DNA of 64,000 nucleotides from Qipengyuania gaetbuli (GTDB lineage: Bacteria; Pseudomonadota; Alphaproteobacteria; Sphingomonadales; Sphingomonadaceae): NCBI RefSeq assembly GCF_020171365.1, contig NZ_JAIUZO010000002.1, positions 1,426,001-1,490,000 on the forward strand. The letters are read 5' to 3'. The translations under genes were made by a program, and so were the position numbers. The notes beneath the pieces were generated by a model that worked only from the letters and a program-made list of their open reading frames with translations, was not told the origin of the DNA and did not search any database. Below are positions 63,200-64,000 of the stretch, in pieces. Every line of letters begins with the position of its first letter. The stretch's first letter is position 1.

Positions 63200-64000
63200 T
63201 CAGGCGAAGAGCATCCATATGGCGACCGAGGTAGCCAGCCCCACGCCGATGTTCATCGGCACGCCGATTTTCACGAAATCCCCGAAGCGGTAATTGGCCG
63301 CGCCGTAGACCAGCGTGTTGGTCTGGTAGCCGATGGGCGTGGCGAAGCTCGCGCTGGCGCCGAACATCACTGCCACGATCAGCGGGCGCGGGTCGATCCC
63401 TGCCGCCTGCGCAAGGCCGATGGCGATCGGGGTCATGATGACCGCGATGGCGTTGTTGGTCACTGCCTCGGTCATCACGCTGGTCACGGCATAGACCAGA
63501 AGGATCAGCAGGAAGGGTGAACTTGCGCCCATGAACGGCTGGATGGCCTCCACGATGAGCTCGATCGTGCCCGCATTGTCGAGCCCCTTGCCGAAGGCGA
63601 GCATCGCGAAGATCAGTACCAGCGTATTGCCATCGAGGCTCGCCCAGGCGTCGGTCGGCTCGATGCAGCGCGTCGCCAGCGCAACGGCTACGCCGGCCAC
63701 TGCCAGCGCGTCGATCGGCAGGCCGAAAAGCGCTGCTCCGACGACCACGGCGGCAAGCGTGGCGATGGCGATGGGCGCCTTGTCGCGGCGGAAAGGCCGG
63801 ACGGCGGTCTCGCCCACGCCTGCTAGCTGGATATTGTCCTGGAGCGATTGCAGCGCCTCAGTGCCGCTCGCGATCAGCAGGCGGTCGCCCGGTCGCACGC
63901 GGACCTCGGCCAGCGAAGGCCCGGCAAGATGGCGCGGCCGCGAGAGGCCGAGCACGCGGACCTTGAGTCGCGAAAGCATGGGTATTTCGGCCAGTCGCTG
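63200..64000 (-). CDS. SLC13-type permease with TrkA-C domain (5' end outside window)
   Basis: The last 266 residues of an anion permease in the CitMHS/SLC13 (divalent anion:Na+) group. The visible N-terminal part (IPMLSRLKVRVLGLSRPRHL, GPSLAEVRVRPGDRLLIASG) is a TrkA-C/RCK_C regulatory domain sitting in the middle of the protein, as in the YbiR/SAC1-like sulfate or phosphate permeases. It is followed by several helices, with TSVMTEAVTNNAIAVIMTPI and FGASASFATPIGYQTNTLVY as the two substrate-binding hairpins. The transported ion is unknown. The gene begins beyond base 64000. Confidence 0.88.
   Translation of the reverse strand, partial: QRLAEIPMLSRLKVRVLGLSRPRHLAGPSLAEVRVRPGDRLLIASGTEALQSLQDNIQLAGVGETAVRPFRRDKAPIAIATLAAVVVGAALFGLPIDALAVAGVAVALATRCIEPTDAWASLDGNTLVLIFAMLAFGKGLDNAGTIELIVEAIQPFMGASSPFLLILLVYAVTSVMTEAVTNNAIAVIMTPIAIGLAQAAGIDPRPLIVAVMFGASASFATPIGYQTNTLVYGAANYRFGDFVKIGVPMNIGVGLATSVAIWMLFA

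Overview
This window is GC-rich and gene-dense, with short intergenic gaps and many ATGA/GTGA stop-start overlaps. It looks like an ordinary chromosomal segment of an alphaproteobacterium of the order Sphingomonadales, most probably the Erythrobacteraceae. The clues are a serine palmitoyltransferase paired with a dedicated acyl carrier protein (sphingolipid synthesis), DivK next to a DUF3572 gene, a cysteine-poor alphaproteobacterial DksA, TonB-receptor and OmpA-type outer-membrane proteins, and a remnant that resembles a gene transfer agent (GTA). The taxonomic call is inference from gene content; there is no rRNA or tRNA gene in the window.

Layout. 1-7.6 kb: the end of rplT and its terminator, three tandem AraC-type regulators, pheS-pheT and a short-chain dehydrogenase. 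7.6-12 kb: a lipoprotein, prfC, an alpha/beta hydrolase, a PNPOx-fold protein and an EEP-family phosphodiesterase. 12-14 kb: a PII/AmtB ammonium module behind a good sigma-54 promoter. 14-24.6 kb: a TonB-dependent receptor, a GNAT protein, a leftward DUF1232/GMC oxidoreductase/sterol-desaturase group, an M20 amidohydrolase, a phosphatase-like protein, a TerC-type membrane protein and an unusual Gly/Arg-rich protein with two cold-shock domains. 24.6-31 kb: argD-argF-hslO, queC, an MFS transporter and a Cu/Zn superoxide dismutase. 31-34 kb: an OmpA protein with a 25-proline linker, then two leftward phage/GTA terminase-like genes of which the large subunit is cut off after its Walker A motif.

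34-42 kb: a YqaA-like membrane protein, a Crp/Fnr regulator divergent from a second sterol desaturase-like gene, OsmC, the sphingolipid pair spt-acp, divK, and a five-gene rightward operon (DUF3572, HAD hydrolase, RidA, glycerophosphodiesterase, FemAB-like). 42-48 kb: a Sel1-like protein, dksA, a PilZ protein, an orphan peptide-binding lipoprotein, DUF4112, and the kynA-kynB-kynU tryptophan catabolic operon. 48-64 kb: lipoprotein, GNAT, HNH endonuclease, gluQRS, a twin-helix protein with cobalamin adenosyltransferase and 3-hydroxybutyryl-CoA dehydrogenase, DUF202, mutS divergent from maeB, a class V PLP enzyme, an outer-membrane beta-barrel, an SDR, an aldehyde dehydrogenase, trmB, and a partial SLC13-type transporter running off the right edge.

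No CRISPR array, insertion sequence, complete prophage, toxin-antitoxin pair or obvious new defence system was found. The most interesting structures are the apparent GTA deletion scar (about 32.7-33.5 kb) with a pair of near-identical operator-like repeats beside it, the tandem AraC triplet between rplT and pheS, the RGG/double cold-shock protein, and two genes (DUF3572 and DUF1232) whose conserved N-termini can only be reached from a CTG start.
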